Shown here one piece after another: positions 1 through 6,638 of a DNA stretch of 7,557 nucleotides. The DNA comes from Candidatus Cloacimonadota bacterium. GTDB lineage: Bacteria; Cloacimonadota; Cloacimonadia; Cloacimonadales; TCS61. A model generated the notes under the pieces. That model was not told the origin of the DNA. It did no database searches and saw only the letters and a list, made by a program, of their open reading frames with translations. The translations under genes and the position numbers were made by a program. The stretch lies in assembly GCA_027064945.1 (NCBI GenBank), contig JAMOPB010000428.1:1-7557 (forward strand), written 5' to 3'. Within the stretch, counting starts at the first letter, position 1. Each line of letters starts with the position of its first letter.

Positions 1-26
1 CATCTATGATATAAAAGCTTAAGAAC

Positions 27-74
27 AAAATAAAAACAGGTAAGGTAACCATAATATGTTTGGTTACCTTACCT
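27..74 (-). terminator. Intrinsic terminator after the small peptide gene
   Basis: A perfect 14-bp inverted repeat (arms 38-51 and 61-74, 9-nt loop) begins 7 nt past the stop codon of the 45-aa gene. Read on the minus strand, the stem is followed by a U-rich run (GTTTTTATTTTG, positions 37 down to 26). This is the layout of a Rho-independent terminator. On the plus strand the stem is followed only by a mixed T-rich stretch, so any activity in that direction would be weaker. Confidence 0.85.
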
Positions 75-81
75 TTGATTT

Positions 82-219
82 CTATTTCAATAAAATCATC
101 TTTTTAGTATTAATCTCTGAATTTGATAACTCTAGATTATCATTACTTGAGGTAGGATGAGATACATAAACACTACTGACAATCAAAACGAATAAAATCA
201 GACTCAAGATTTTCTTCAT
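82..219 (-). CDS. Small 45-aa membrane or exported peptide, unknown function
   Basis: I do not recognise this protein. It starts with Met-Lys-Lys and then has a hydrophobic segment at about residues 4-20 (ILSLILFVLIVSSVYVS), followed by a polar Ser/Asn-rich tail ending in KKMILLK. This looks like an uncleaved membrane anchor or a secretion signal with a very short mature part; there is no lipobox cysteine. The frame stays open upstream to position 315, but the ATG at 219 is preferred because an AGGAG ribosome site lies 8 nt before it and the hydrophobic segment then follows directly. The gene sits between two intrinsic terminators, so it is probably its own transcription unit. The ribosome site, the signal-like N-terminus and the terminator together support a real gene; without homologues this remains moderate. 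Confidence 0.6.
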   Translation of the reverse strand: MKKILSLILFVLIVSSVYVSHPTSSNDNLELSNSEINTKKMILLK

Positions 220-227
220 GCAATTTT

Positions 228-232
228 CTCCT
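228..232 (-). promoter_or_regulatory. Ribosome binding site of the 45-aa peptide gene
   Basis: On the minus strand the sequence reads AAAGGAG followed by 8 nt and then the ATG at 219. This decides the start: no comparable site stands before the in-frame upstream ATGs near position 315. The 220-369 leader is AT-rich with long T and A runs, and I found no convincing -35/-10 pair in it. Confidence 0.65.
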
Positions 233-369
233 TTTTTTCTAAATTTGTTTTCCCCAAAAAAAAATATGCTATTCTTTACAGTCAGTTTAATACTGCTAAA
301 AAAAGCAACCATCACAATGAACAGAATGTTAAATAATCTCCATTATTTGCAAGTAATTTTATTGTTCGC

Positions 370-416
370 AAAAAAAATGCTTTCTCTGAGATATCATATA
401 TTCCAGAGAAAGCATT
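370..416 (-). terminator. Intrinsic terminator ending the main gene run
   Basis: A perfect 13-bp inverted repeat (AATGCTTTCTCTG at 376-388 pairing with 404-416, 15-nt loop) starts 17 nt past the FabK-like stop codon. On the minus strand it leads straight into an uninterrupted T run (positions 377-370), the standard form of a Rho-independent terminator. There is no T run on the plus-strand side, so it acts on the minus strand only. It separates the long gene run from the small peptide gene. Confidence 0.92.
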
Positions 417-433
417 CATAATAGTTTATTTAC

Positions 434-1450
434 TTAGCAGAAACACTCAAGCTCGAGTTTAATTTTTTTCAATTCATCTTCAGCATCTTCTTTCAAATCT
501 TCCAATATCTCTTTAATAGGCTTAATATCATCCATTAAGCCAACGCTTTGCCCACTCATTAGAGAGCCATCATCCACTTCTCCATCAATCACAGCATTTT
601 TTAATGAACCAACCCAATAATTTTCAACTTCAAATTGAGCTTTTTCTCGGGTAATTTCATTGTTCTGCAACTTTGTTAGAAGTTCCAATTGAAGTTTTCC
701 AAAATTTTCCATACCTTTGTTTTTAAGTGCTCTTACGCCAACAACAGGTAATTTACTATCATATTGTGGAGTAGCAATCGCTTGCCTTGCTCTTGCTTTT
801 ACAAATGCTTTCTTAAAATTAGGATGAGCTGTACATTCTTCACTCATCACAAATCTTGTTCCCATTTGAATTCCATAAGCTCCCATCATCAAAAGATGTG
901 CCATCATTTTACCGGTTCCTATACCACCTGCTACAAAAATTGGAAAATCTCTTATATTAAATAACACTTGTTGTAATAACACAATCAAAGATACATTTCC
1001 AATATGTCCTCCGGCTTCAGAACCTTCCAAGATAAGAGCATCAATTCCCCAAGAAATTTGCTTTTTTGCAATAGATTCTGTACTTGCGAAAGATATTGTT
1101 TTCTTACCACTTTCTTTCATTTCAACCACATCTCTTTTCTTAGGAAAATTACCTGCAAAAACTACAAATGGTACTTTTTTAGTTTTAAGAATCTCAAAAT
1201 GAGCTTTATAATTTGGAGCAATTGTAATCAGATTCACTGCAAATGGCTTGTGAATATTCTCAATTAATCTATCAACTTCTTTTTCGAACATTTCAGGGGG
1301 CATATTCCCACCGGCAAAAACAGGAAAAGCTCCCGCATCACTTACTGCCTTAACCAATTCAAAATTACTAATCCAAGTCATTCCACCGGCAATAACCGGA
1401 TATTTAACCCCTAAAAAGTCTCTACCTTTTCTCCAAATATTTTCTATCAT
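434..1450 (-). CDS. fabK: FabK-like enoyl-ACP reductase / nitronate monooxygenase-family flavoprotein
   Basis: This 338-aa protein is an FMN-dependent TIM-barrel enzyme of the nitronate monooxygenase/FabK superfamily. FabK catalyses the last, NAD(P)H-dependent reduction in each round of type II fatty-acid elongation in the cytosol. Visible signatures are an N-terminal GVKYPVIAGGMTW (14-26), GGN (47-49), EGSEAGGHIGN (142-152, with the family's catalytic His at 149), the phosphate-binding AGGIGTG (174-180) and MGTRFVMSEE (196-205). The C-terminal part (VGSLKNAVIDGEVDDGSLMSGQ, about 280-301) resembles FabK more than nitronate monooxygenases, and the length is close to the roughly 320 aa of known FabK. 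GGAGG stands 4 nt before the ATG. It is the last gene of the run, 24 nt after the adaptor gene, with an intrinsic terminator behind it. The tail ends unusually in ECFC. A nitronate monooxygenase or other flavin oxidoreductase role cannot be excluded. Confidence 0.82.
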   Translation of the reverse strand: MIENIWRKGRDFLGVKYPVIAGGMTWISNFELVKAVSDAGAFPVFAGGNMPPEMFEKEVDRLIENIHKPFAVNLITIAPNYKAHFEILKTKKVPFVVFAGNFPKKRDVVEMKESGKKTISFASTESIAKKQISWGIDALILEGSEAGGHIGNVSLIVLLQQVLFNIRDFPIFVAGGIGTGKMMAHLLMMGAYGIQMGTRFVMSEECTAHPNFKKAFVKARARQAIATPQYDSKLPVVGVRALKNKGMENFGKLQLELLTKLQNNEITREKAQFEVENYWVGSLKNAVIDGEVDDGSLMSGQSVGLMDDIKPIKEILEDLKEDAEDELKKIKLELECFC

Positions 1451-1474
1451 AATTCCTCCAAAAATAAAATCTTC

Positions 1475-2578
1475 CTACTTCTTACGTTTTCCCTTAGAGA
1501 AATCTACTTTTTTCTCAACTAAAGAAATAGTATCTCCTTCCGAGATTCCTTCCATAATTTCAACTTCTTGGAAATTATTAATCCCGGTTTTTACCATCTT
1601 TGGTGTTATCAAAGTATCATTTTGAACGCGATAAACAATATCCTGCCCATTTTCATCAGAAAAAATAGCTCGAATTGGAACTACTACGATATCTCTTTTA
1701 TCCTCACCGATAATTGTAATATTAGCGGTCATACCCGGGCGAATTTTTGAATCGACATTATCAATTTCAACTTTGATAGGGAAAACTTTCACATTATTGC
1801 TATTAACCGCCATTGCAGCAATATAGCTTATTTTCCCGCTAAATTCTTCATAAGGAAAAGCATCTAATTTTATTGAAACTGTTTGCCCTTTCTTTATCTT
1901 TGAAACATCAACTTCATTTATGCTGGAAGAAACAATCATTCTTTCCAGATCTGCCAAAGTAACGATTAGAGTTCCTGCTGAATATGCTCCTGAACCTGCA
2001 ACCACAATTTCACCTTCTTCTACAGGTTTTCTGATTATTGTTCCACTAGCAGTAGCTCGCATCTTAGAAATATTGTCTTCTGTTTCAATCTCTTTAATCA
2101 ATTCATATTGCGCAACAGCATTATTATAATTTAGTTTGGCTTCTATTAATCTATCTTCACTATCAGACAATTCTTTTTCAGAAATATATTCAGCCAGCTT
2201 AGTCTTATCTTCATAATCTTTTCGCGCATTTCGTAATCTAATTTCGCTTAATTCCAATTGGCTTTTTACATTAGCAATTCTTTCCGCTTGGTTATAGTCC
2301 GGTTCGATATCGGCAATCAAATCACCTTTATTTACGAAATCGCCTTCCTCAACATAAAATTTGATAATTTTACCACTAACCTGTGATTTAACATCAATTT
2401 CTTTAATTGGAAGAATTTCGCCTGTTTCTTCTAATTTCACAGTAATCGAGCCACGTTTTACAACGTGCTTAGTTTTCCCGCCTCTTCCGAATCTTTCTTT
2501 TTCCGAACCATTTTTGTTTCCGCAACCAAAACTTAAAAGTAAGATTAATGCGGTAAAAATAACAAATAATTTTTTCAT
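1475..2578 (-). CDS. Periplasmic adaptor (membrane fusion) lipoprotein, MacA/RND efflux type
   Basis: This 367-aa protein is a membrane fusion protein that links an inner-membrane pump to a TolC-like channel across the periplasm. The N-terminus has a signal sequence ending LLLSFGC; Cys19 is a likely lipidation site, although the lipobox is imperfect (Ser rather than Leu at -3). In order come the first lipoyl half (about 55-93, VSGKIIKFYVEEGDFVNKGD), a coiled-coil hairpin (about 95-168), the second lipoyl half (172-200, ATASGTIIRKPVEEGE), a beta-barrel domain (about 205-290, with VDVSKIKKGQTV and KLDAFP) and a membrane-proximal domain up to about 355. The tail is basic (SKGKRKK). A GAGG site lies 4 nt before the ATG, and the gene follows the protease gene by 19 nt. 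No RND or ABC permease is adjacent, which would normally be expected, so the substrate is unknown. The family call is firm; the MacA-versus-RND subtype is not. Confidence 0.9.
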   Translation of the reverse strand: MKKLFVIFTALILLLSFGCGNKNGSEKERFGRGGKTKHVVKRGSITVKLEETGEILPIKEIDVKSQVSGKIIKFYVEEGDFVNKGDLIADIEPDYNQAERIANVKSQLELSEIRLRNARKDYEDKTKLAEYISEKELSDSEDRLIEAKLNYNNAVAQYELIKEIETEDNISKMRATASGTIIRKPVEEGEIVVAGSGAYSAGTLIVTLADLERMIVSSSINEVDVSKIKKGQTVSIKLDAFPYEEFSGKISYIAAMAVNSNNVKVFPIKVEIDNVDSKIRPGMTANITIIGEDKRDIVVVPIRAIFSDENGQDIVYRVQNDTLITPKMVKTGINNFQEVEIMEGISEGDTISLVEKKVDFSKGKRKK

Positions 2579-2597
2579 AATTCCTCAATATATTTTT

Positions 2598-3755
2598 TTA
2601 TTGTTCAACTGCTTTTACTACAATCGTTTTAGCTTCCCCATCTCGCAAAATGGTGAAATTAATAAAATCTCCTACCGTAACATCAGAAACTGCAGCTTGA
2701 GCTTCTTCAATATTTTGAATTAAATTATCATTAATTCCCACAATTATATCACCGGCTTTAATACCGGCTTTTCCGGCAGGACTATTTTTATCAATATTGG
2801 TAACAATTATTCCGTCATCACTTTGCAATCCGAGATATTTTGCTAATCTTGGCGTAATCTCTCTTACTCCGAAATCTAACCAAACAGTTCTTACTTTTCC
2901 AAACTTAATAATTTCTTCTACTAATTTCATAGCTCGATCTATTGGAATAGCAAATCCCATACCGATATTACTTCCTGTTTCAGAAAAAATAAAAGAGTTA
3001 ATTCCGATTATCTTTCCGTAAATATTCACTAATGGACCACCACTATTTCCGGGATTGATTGCCGCATCAGTTTGTATCATTTCACGATAAATTTTCCCAT
3101 CTTGATTAACATTAAAATCACGATCAACAGCAGAAATAACACCTACTGAAACGCTTGGTTTGCTATCTTGAATCATAAATCCATAAGGATTTCCCAAAGC
3201 AATAACCCACTCACCGATTATTAAATCTGATGAAGTGCCAAGTTTAGCAACAGGAAGATGTTCACTTTCAATTTTCAGAACTGCAATATCTTGTCTTTCG
3301 GCAGCACCGATCAATTTTGCTTCAAATTGTCTATTATCCGGTAAAATCACAACTATTTTAGTTGCATTTTCCACTACATGAGAATTTGTAATAATATAGC
3401 CATCATCGCTGATAATCACTCCGGAACCGATACTCTTCACATTACGCTTATATACATTATTATAGTAATTTAAGAAGAAGCTTTGAAAAGGATCCATATT
3501 CGCACGAACATATTCAGTTTTTACTACATTCACACTTACTACAGCGTTTTGCACCAGTTCCACAGCGTTAGTAATTGAATTATGTCTTTGAATATTTAAA
3601 CTTTGGATAACTTCTTCTTTATTCATCTCTTTTGCTTCTTCAACTTGAGGAACTTTAATCTCTTCAGCTTCTGCAACAGGGTTGAAATATCTTGTATAAA
3701 CAATAAAAAATGTGAAAATCACTGCTAAAATTACTATTACATCTTTCCGTTTCAT
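2598..3755 (-). CDS. HtrA/DegS-like membrane-anchored serine protease with one PDZ domain
   Basis: This 385-aa protein is a trypsin-like protease of the HtrA (Deg) family, which degrades or senses misfolded envelope proteins. Residues 5-22 form a single hydrophobic segment without an obvious cleavage site, so it is probably anchored in the inner membrane with its domains in the periplasm. A Glu/Lys-rich linker (about 30-60) precedes the protease domain. The catalytic triad is complete: His126 in TNSHVV, Asp156 in RQDIAVLKI and Ser238 in NPGNSGGPL. One PDZ domain follows (about 288-384, with SPAGKAGIKAGDIIVGIND), giving the single-PDZ layout of DegS/HhoA-type rather than DegP, which has two. 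GGAGGAG lies 6 nt before the ATG. The gene sits between the TolC-like and adaptor genes (gaps of 15 and 19 nt), suggesting joint expression and a role in quality control of envelope components. No anti-sigma factor is visible, so a DegS-like signalling role is only a possibility. Confidence 0.94.
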   Translation of the reverse strand: MKRKDVIVILAVIFTFFIVYTRYFNPVAEAEEIKVPQVEEAKEMNKEEVIQSLNIQRHNSITNAVELVQNAVVSVNVVKTEYVRANMDPFQSFFLNYYNNVYKRNVKSIGSGVIISDDGYIITNSHVVENATKIVVILPDNRQFEAKLIGAAERQDIAVLKIESEHLPVAKLGTSSDLIIGEWVIALGNPYGFMIQDSKPSVSVGVISAVDRDFNVNQDGKIYREMIQTDAAINPGNSGGPLVNIYGKIIGINSFIFSETGSNIGMGFAIPIDRAMKLVEEIIKFGKVRTVWLDFGVREITPRLAKYLGLQSDDGIIVTNIDKNSPAGKAGIKAGDIIVGINDNLIQNIEEAQAAVSDVTVGDFINFTILRDGEAKTIVVKAVEQ

Positions 3756-3761
3756 AATTCA

Positions 3762-3768
3762 CTCCTCC
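3762..3768 (-). promoter_or_regulatory. Strong ribosome binding site of the HtrA-like gene
   Basis: GGAGGAG lies in the 15-nt gap after the TolC-like stop codon, 6 nt before the protease ATG. It is the longest anti-SD match I noticed in the window, so the protease may be translated more strongly than its neighbours. Confidence 0.75.
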
Positions 3769-3770
3769 AT

Positions 3771-5006
3771 TTAATATTTTTCTAAAATCTTATCTGAAAT
3801 CAACAAATTCAATTCTTCTTGTTTCTTTAAAAATTCGTAATATTTGTTATTCTTATCAACTTGAGCACTAAAAAGATTTACACGAGAAGTTTCCAGCTCG
3901 TTTAGATCTATCAAACCAAGCTCATACTGTTTTTCAGCTTTCTGATAATTTTCTTTTGCCAAAGCCAACTTACGCTCCTGTAACTTATAACTTTTTTGCA
4001 ACGCTTTCAACTTTTCCAAAGCGAAATCAATATTTTTGCGATTATCGAATTCTTCGATCTCGTAGGACATTTTTTCATATTCTAAGTTTCTTTTAGAAAT
4101 TATATAGTTATTCCTTAGATTAGGAATATCAAAGATATTGTAGGAAAGAGTTATTCCAAGGCTGAGATCATCTTCATAAGTATCAAAATCTAAAACATCT
4201 GTTCCGGTGCCATATGAATAATTTAGATTTAATGATGGCATTGGAAATAGGTTTAGTCTCTGCTTACGCAATAATATTTTTGAACGTTTAATATTATTTG
4301 CCAAAATTTTCAGATCACTATTTTCATAATTATCAATTTGGGGGATTTCCATTCCAATTTCCGGAGCAAGCAATTCATCGTTATCATCTTCCATATTAAT
4401 GTAGGTAAAAAGTTCATGTCTGGATTCGTTAAGTCTGTTTTCATATTCATCAACTAGAATTTCCTGATTCAAAACATTCAATTCAGCATTTTGAAGATCA
4501 TATTTGGTAATATTTCCATTTTCAAAGTTTATTAAACTTATCTCATAAGTTCTTCTCAAGATAGCCAAATTTTTCTTAGAAATTTCCAAATTGTCGTTAT
4601 CTTGCAAAACATTCACATATTTCCAAAATATATTGGCTGCAATTTGTTTTCGTTTATTTTCAAAGCTTAAATCTGAGTTTTTATTAGAAATTTCATTCGT
4701 TCTAATATTATAATAAGTAGGATCATTCAGTGAAATAGATTTGCTGATACTAAGGCTACTTGATTCGGAATCAAATGTATTATCTTCCAAATCATAAGAT
4801 CTATTTTTTCTAACAGAAACAGATCCACTTGGAAGAAGATCCAAATAGCTATTGGTTAATTGTGTAGAACTATTAGTATTATCGATTATAGCTCTTTTTA
4901 TTTCGAGTGAATTATTCAAGCCGTAATCAATAAGCTCAAATACCGAATGTTGGGCTAAGCAAATTGTGCTTGCTCCAACGACAAACAAAGTAAATAGTTT
5001 TTTCAT
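3771..5006 (-). CDS. TolC-family outer-membrane channel protein
   Basis: This 411-aa protein looks like an outer-membrane efflux protein, the trimeric channel through which tripartite pumps or type I secretion systems export substrates. A signal peptide is visible (MKKLFTLFVVGASTICLA, likely cut after Ala18). The mature part shows the internal duplication of the family. Each half has a long helix entering a strand through a Leu/Phe-Pro turn (DLLPSGSVSV at about 56-65; NLFPMPSLNLNYSYG at about 252-266). Each half also has the paired helix motif (FENGNITKYDLQNAELNVL, 161-179; YELGLIDLNELETSRVNLF, 361-379). The length is at the short end for the family. AAGGA lies 5 nt before the ATG and overlaps the stop region of the preceding gene (10-nt gap). 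The adaptor gene two places downstream is the natural partner. The transported substrate cannot be read from the sequence. Confidence 0.9.
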   Translation of the reverse strand: MKKLFTLFVVGASTICLAQHSVFELIDYGLNNSLEIKRAIIDNTNSSTQLTNSYLDLLPSGSVSVRKNRSYDLEDNTFDSESSSLSISKSISLNDPTYYNIRTNEISNKNSDLSFENKRKQIAANIFWKYVNVLQDNDNLEISKKNLAILRRTYEISLINFENGNITKYDLQNAELNVLNQEILVDEYENRLNESRHELFTYINMEDDNDELLAPEIGMEIPQIDNYENSDLKILANNIKRSKILLRKQRLNLFPMPSLNLNYSYGTGTDVLDFDTYEDDLSLGITLSYNIFDIPNLRNNYIISKRNLEYEKMSYEIEEFDNRKNIDFALEKLKALQKSYKLQERKLALAKENYQKAEKQYELGLIDLNELETSRVNLFSAQVDKNNKYYEFLKKQEELNLLISDKILEKY

Positions 5007-5016
5007 ATTTTTCCTT

Positions 5017-5601
5017 TTAATTTAAAATTAAGAATAAAAGTGCATTTAATAATCCAATCAATCCGTAGATAGCTGCAAAGAAAATAATGACATACTTAAA
5101 AGCTTTCTGCATAAGAAAATCTCTTAGCATATCAACATCTAATTTTGTATCTAACAGATCAATATATTGTTTAAGTTCATATTTTTCCATCAACCATGGC
5201 ACTAATTTTCTAAAAAATTGACTCACTAATTGATAGCAAATATTTGCCAGAAAGCTATGCACCGGATTTTTGATAAAACCCGGCAACCATTTAAAATCTG
5301 AGATAAACTGCAATTTTTCATAAGCTTTTTTAAACGCTTTATCTTCCCACTGAGCAATTTTGGTTGCATCACTATCACTTTTACAATCTTTTAAATAATC
5401 ATAAAAATATCGATGCAATTGATCTAAGTAAAACTTCTTCTTTCTGTAAAGAAATGCCGGAGTCAGTGGGATTTTTCTATTCTTGAAATATTTTTCTTTC
5501 TTAGGATAGAAAAGAAAAACTATCAAAACCAAAACGGGTAAAATTCCCAACACAACAATATTTATAATGATAAAAGCCAAAAACTTCAAAAATATAATCA
5601 T
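5017..5601 (-). CDS. Two-TM membrane protein, possibly a short DUF445-like protein
   Basis: This 194-aa protein is of unknown function. It has one hydrophobic segment at about residues 5-31 and another at about 168-193, with a basic, aromatic-rich soluble region between them. The segment KIPLTPAFLYRKKKF (43-57), just after the first TM, resembles the I-P-F-T-P-G-x-I-P-K block of DUF445 membrane proteins. The segment LDTKLDVDMLRDFL (150-163), right before the last TM, resembles the matching C-terminal block of that family. The order TM, basic block, helical region, TM also fits, but the protein is shorter than most DUF445 members and the resemblance was judged by eye, so it is tentative. GG of an AAGG site stands 6 nt before the ATG. 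The gene starts 62 nt after rluD, the largest gap in the run, and lies 10 nt before the TolC-like gene. Confidence 0.75.
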   Translation of the reverse strand: MIIFLKFLAFIIINIVVLGILPVLVLIVFLFYPKKEKYFKNRKIPLTPAFLYRKKKFYLDQLHRYFYDYLKDCKSDSDATKIAQWEDKAFKKAYEKLQFISDFKWLPGFIKNPVHSFLANICYQLVSQFFRKLVPWLMEKYELKQYIDLLDTKLDVDMLRDFLMQKAFKYVIIFFAAIYGLIGLLNALLFLILN

Positions 5602-5663
5602 AATTTACCTTCAGAAAAATTAATAAAACACTCTTTCAAATCACTAATATAAATAAATTTTTA

Positions 5664-6638
5664 CTATGAAGTTACAAAATAATTCCGTAACCAATCCAAA
5701 GTATAACTCATATCTTTCGGAATTGGTGCTTCTGCAAAAATTTCTTTCTTTGTAATTGGATGAATAAATCTTAGTTGATAAGCGTGTAAAGCTTGCCTTG
5801 TAAGATGGTTTGCCAACAGATATTTAGCTTTTTTCTTATAATTTTCAGGTAAAACATTTAATGTTCTTTTCAAGCTACTGTAAGTAGGGTCGCCTAAAAT
5901 AGGACAATTTATATGACTGAAATGAACTCTTATCTGATGAGTTCTACCTGTTTCCAATTTCACTTTCACTAAAGAAAAGAAGTCAAAATATTCTATAATT
6001 TCATAATGCGTAACAGCTCGTTTCCCATCGGGAATTACAGCCATTTTTTTTCTGTCTGTTGTACTTCTTCCGATAGTAGTTTCTATAGTTGCAGAATCTT
6101 CTTTAGGCACTCCGGTGGTTATTGCCAAGTAATATTTTTCTATCTCTCTGTTTTGAAACATTGTAGATAAAAGAGCGTGCGTTTTATCATCTCGAGCAAT
6201 TATCACAAGTCCGGTGGTATCTTTATCCAATCTATGAACTATGCCTGGTCTATATTGTGTAGCACCGCAAGATAATTTACCTTGCAAATGATAAGCCACA
6301 GCATTAACCAAAGTATATTTTGGATGTCCGGGAGCCGGATGGACAGGCATATCTGCCGGTTTATTCACAATTGCCAAATATTCATCTTCATAAATAATCT
6401 CAATTGGTAAATCTTGAGGCTCCACGCTAAAATCGTTTTTCTTTTCAGGAAAAATTACTTCTATTTCATCGCCCTGATTCAACTTATAGCTTTTCTTTTC
6501 AATCTTATTATTCACAATTACACAATTTTCATCTATCAATTTATTCACATAACTTCTAGAGTAAATTTCCGGTAGTTCCAAGGAAATTATATACTTATCC
6601 AAGCGAACTTGTTTTTCTTCGTTAAATATTATTTTCAT
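5664..6638 (-). CDS. rluD: RluD-family 23S rRNA pseudouridine synthase
   Basis: This 324-aa enzyme isomerises uridines to pseudouridine in RNA; RluD itself modifies positions 1911, 1915 and 1917 of helix 69 of 23S rRNA (E. coli numbering) in the cytosol. The N-terminus is an S4 RNA-binding domain (about 11-62, VRLDKYIISL then GDEIEVIFPE). The catalytic domain contains VNKPADMPVHPAPGH (91-105), HRLDKDTTGLVIIAR (135-149, with catalytic Asp138), GRTHQIRVHF (231-240) and RQALHAYQLRFIHPIT (281-296). The length matches RluD, and the S4 domain with these motifs separates it from the small-subunit enzyme RsuA. Assignment to RluD rather than RluC or another RluA-group member is likely but not certain. 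Its ATG shares one base with the stop of the PAS gene (TAATG) and has no strong SD of its own, so translation is probably coupled to that gene. Confidence 0.93.
   Translation of the reverse strand: MKIIFNEEKQVRLDKYIISLELPEIYSRSYVNKLIDENCVIVNNKIEKKSYKLNQGDEIEVIFPEKKNDFSVEPQDLPIEIIYEDEYLAIVNKPADMPVHPAPGHPKYTLVNAVAYHLQGKLSCGATQYRPGIVHRLDKDTTGLVIIARDDKTHALLSTMFQNREIEKYYLAITTGVPKEDSATIETTIGRSTTDRKKMAVIPDGKRAVTHYEIIEYFDFFSLVKVKLETGRTHQIRVHFSHINCPILGDPTYSSLKRTLNVLPENYKKKAKYLLANHLTRQALHAYQLRFIHPITKKEIFAEAPIPKDMSYTLDWLRNYFVTS

Noticed and set aside
1..37. ATG on the minus strand at 1-3 as the start of a further gene
   Set aside because: The coding part would lie outside the window and no ribosome site stands before it.
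220..315. Longer version of the small peptide starting near 315
   Set aside because: No ribosome site before those ATGs, and the signal-like segment would be buried inside; the start at 219 has a clear AGGAG.
220..369. Promoter for the small peptide gene (TTGCAA with a TAACAT about 15 nt later, minus strand)
   Set aside because: The spacing is short and both hexamers are poor matches, so it is not listed as a feature although a promoter should exist in this stretch.
764..1267. Plus-strand open frames opposite the FabK-like gene
   Set aside because: The translations are rich in Cys, His and Phe without domain features and mirror a strongly supported coding gene.
2361..2723. 120-codon plus-strand open frame across the adaptor start and protease end
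   Set aside because: It lies antisense to two well-supported genes and shows no recognisable protein features; it is a frame shadow.
5602..5663. Possible promoter in the 62-nt gap after rluD (a TTGAAA-like -35 and several AT-rich -10-like hexamers)
   Set aside because: No -10 hexamer stands at 16-18 nt from the TTGAAA; in DNA this AT-rich, such matches are expected by chance.
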